Origin: an uncultured Clostridia bacterium
Lineage (GTDB): Bacteria > Bacillota_A > Clostridia > TANB77 > CAG-508
Direction: 5' to 3'
Length of the DNA: 24,914 nt
NCBI GenBank assembly: GCA_949747745.1
Contig: CATKFT010000200.1
Location: 1-24,914, forward strand
The notes beneath the pieces were generated by a model. It made no database searches. It had not been told where the DNA came from and saw only the letters and a program-made list of their open reading frames with translations. The position numbers and the translations under genes are program-made. Positions 23,126-24,914 of the stretch are shown here, piece by piece. Every line of letters starts with the position of its first letter. Position 1 is the first letter of the stretch.

Positions 23126-24914
23126 TTGAGAATATTAAAGGATTTTAAAATACCAAATTTCAAATTTCCAAAATTAAAAATGGATGAAATATCAGAATTA
23201 GATGAAGAAAACTTATCACAAGTACATGAAAAGAAAAAAGATATAAAATATGAAACAAAAAACTATAAAACAATAAAAGAAGTATTTAATAAATCTACAA
23301 CAAATTTTAAAAATAAAGTTTTTATATTAGAAAAATTTGACCATAAAGAACCATATACAGAAATTACATATGAAAAATTTAGGAAAGATGTTATAGGACT
23401 TGGAACAGGATTAATAAAACTATTAAACTTAAAAGATAAAAGAGTAGTTATTATAGGAGAAAATACATATCATTGGTATGTATCATATATGGCAATGTTA
23501 TGTGGTGTAGGAATAGCAGTACCAGTAGACAAAGAATTACCAGCAAATGAAATTGAAAATGTAATAAAACGTTCAAAAGCAAATGCAGTTATATATTCGT
23601 CAAAGAAAAAAGAAGTCATAAAAAAGATAAAAAATAATTTACCAGAAGTAGACTATTTTATACAAATGAACTCTAATGATGGGGTTAACGAACAAGATGT
23701 AGGAGTAGATTATATTATAGAGCAAGGAAATAGAATTGTAGAATCTGGTGATGAAAGCTTTATGAACATTGAAATTGATCCAGAAGAATTTAAAGTATTA
23801 ATTTTTACCTCAGGAACAACATCAAATGCAAAAGGAGTTATGATTAACAACAAAAATTTAAGTGAAAATGTGAATGTTGTAGGAGCATATGTATACTTAA
23901 ATGAACAAGATAGATTTTTTTCAATATTACCATTACATCACACATACGAATCAAGTATAGGATTTTTATTACCAATGTCAGTTGGAGCTTCAATTGCAAT
24001 TTGTGAAGGACTAAAATATATTGTTCCAAATTTACAAGAAACTCATCCAACATCAATGCTTGCTGTACCATTATTAGTAGAAAACTTATATAAAAAGATT
24101 AATGCAAATATTGTAAAAAGTAAAAAAGACAAACTTGTAAAATCTATGATACATGTAACAAATGCTTTAAAAGGAGTAAATGTTGATATAAAAAGAAAAG
24201 TATTTAAAGAAATATATGATAACTTAGGAGGAAATATAAAAAGAATAGTATCAGCAGCAGCACCAATTGATGCAAAAATTGGAAAATGGGTACAAGATAT
24301 AGGAATTGACTTTTTACAAGGATATGGACTAACAGAGACAGCACCTATTGCAGCACTAACACCAGAATTTGATCCAAGAGTGGGGGCAGCTGGAAAAGCA
24401 GTTACTTGTGCAGAATTAAAAATTCATAATCCTAATGAAAATGGAGAAGGAGAAGTATTTATTAAAAGTAATACTTTAATGATGGGATATTATGAAGACG
24501 AAGAAGCAACAAATGAAGTAGTACATATAATAGATGGTGAAAGATGGTTTAATTCAGGGGATGTTGGATATTTAGACCAAGATGGATATTTATATATTAC
24601 AGGAAGAAGTAAAAATGTAATTGTAACACAAAATGGTAAAAATATCTATCCAGAAGAAATTGAATTATTACTTGGAAACATAGAAGAAATTAAAGAATGT
24701 ATGGTATATGGAAAAGAAGAAGAAGAATCTAAAGAACTAATTATTTCTGTAAAGGTAATACCAGATTATGAAAAAATAGAAGAAAAGTATGAAAAAGATT
24801 TAAAAGAAGAAGAAATTCATAAAATAATTTGGGAAGAAATTAAAAAGATGAATAAAAAATTAACATCTTATAAAGCAATAAAAAGTTTAGAAATAAAAAA
24901 AGATGAATTTGAGA
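23126..24914 (+). CDS. AMP-dependent synthetase / long-chain acyl-CoA synthetase-like, 3' end outside window
   Basis: The 596 visible residues belong to the ANL adenylate-forming family, which activates a carboxylic acid with ATP and usually transfers it to CoA. The start is TTG 23126, with AGGAG at 23113-23117 8 bases upstream; the next in-frame ATG (23179) lacks an SD. Motifs in order: P-loop FTSGTTSNAKG at about residues 228-238, LPLHHTYE, QGYGLTETAP, the D of FNSGDVGYLDQDGYL, and ITGRSKNVIV with the hinge region, then YPEEIE. The organisation resembles long-chain fatty acyl-CoA ligases. No CGG string occurs in it. An N-terminal extension of about 50 charged residues precedes the domain. 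Confidence 0.92.
   Translation, partial: MRILKDFKIPNFKFPKLKMDEISELDEENLSQVHEKKKDIKYETKNYKTIKEVFNKSTTNFKNKVFILEKFDHKEPYTEITYEKFRKDVIGLGTGLIKLLNLKDKRVVIIGENTYHWYVSYMAMLCGVGIAVPVDKELPANEIENVIKRSKANAVIYSSKKKEVIKKIKNNLPEVDYFIQMNSNDGVNEQDVGVDYIIEQGNRIVESGDESFMNIEIDPEEFKVLIFTSGTTSNAKGVMINNKNLSENVNVVGAYVYLNEQDRFFSILPLHHTYESSIGFLLPMSVGASIAICEGLKYIVPNLQETHPTSMLAVPLLVENLYKKINANIVKSKKDKLVKSMIHVTNALKGVNVDIKRKVFKEIYDNLGGNIKRIVSAAAPIDAKIGKWVQDIGIDFLQGYGLTETAPIAALTPEFDPRVGAAGKAVTCAELKIHNPNENGEGEVFIKSNTLMMGYYEDEEATNEVVHIIDGERWFNSGDVGYLDQDGYLYITGRSKNVIVTQNGKNIYPEEIELLLGNIEEIKECMVYGKEEEESKELIISVKVIPDYEKIEEKYEKDLKEEEIHKIIWEEIKKMNKKLTSYKAIKSLEIKKDEFE

Overview
The window is about 25 kb of very AT-rich chromosome from a low-GC Firmicute. 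NNA codons dominate, the SD sequences are strong (AGGAGG type), and there is a Phe T-box leader, a Firmicute-type 6S RNA, a dipicolinate synthase A homologue (spore formation) and an LPKTG protein beside a sortase. The three surface proteins starting with a G-I-T-L-I-A-L-type prepilin segment resemble those of uncultured gut Clostridia. I cannot place it more precisely from sequence alone.

Layout: a TPR protein fragment, dpaA, a hairpin-enclosed GC-rich RNA-like element and uppP (1-2742); 6S RNA (about 2958-3142); a membrane-anchored small protein and a large prepilin-like Ig/Fn3 protein (3326-6288); the T-box-controlled pheS-pheT pair (6400-10316); murI; an LPKTG surface protein with its sortase (11422-12810); two more prepilin-like proteins flanking decayed DNA and a truncated AAA ATPase (13077-16668); rpsU and a YqeY-like gene; a YhaO/YhaN (SbcD/SbcC-like) pair; a small minus-strand transcription unit divergent from prfA; a ZIP metal transporter; and an acyl-CoA-synthetase-like gene running off the right edge. 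Nearly everything is on the plus strand.

The outstanding observation is a systematic +1 frameshift at in-frame CGG. Six genes (two prepilin-like proteins, pheS, the LPKTG protein, the YhaN-like ATPase and the ZIP transporter) are each broken into overlapping pieces, with ten breaks in all. Every break is the same event: a codon CGG followed by A or G, where dropping the C and reading GGA or GGG (Gly) restores the family-correct protein. In roughly 6,900 plus-strand codons I found no in-frame CGG read as Arg, although CGU, CGC and CGA are used as Arg. About a dozen out-of-phase CGG strings cause no break. One identical 11-mer is read normally in pheT (8224-8234) and is shifted in the ZIP gene (22733-22743). 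This points to translation rather than sequencing error: CGG appears unassigned as a triplet, and CGGA/CGGG (CGGR) behaves as a four-base Gly codon or an efficient +1 slip. Essential pheS depends on it. Coordinates of interrupted genes below are given as one reconstructed CDS.
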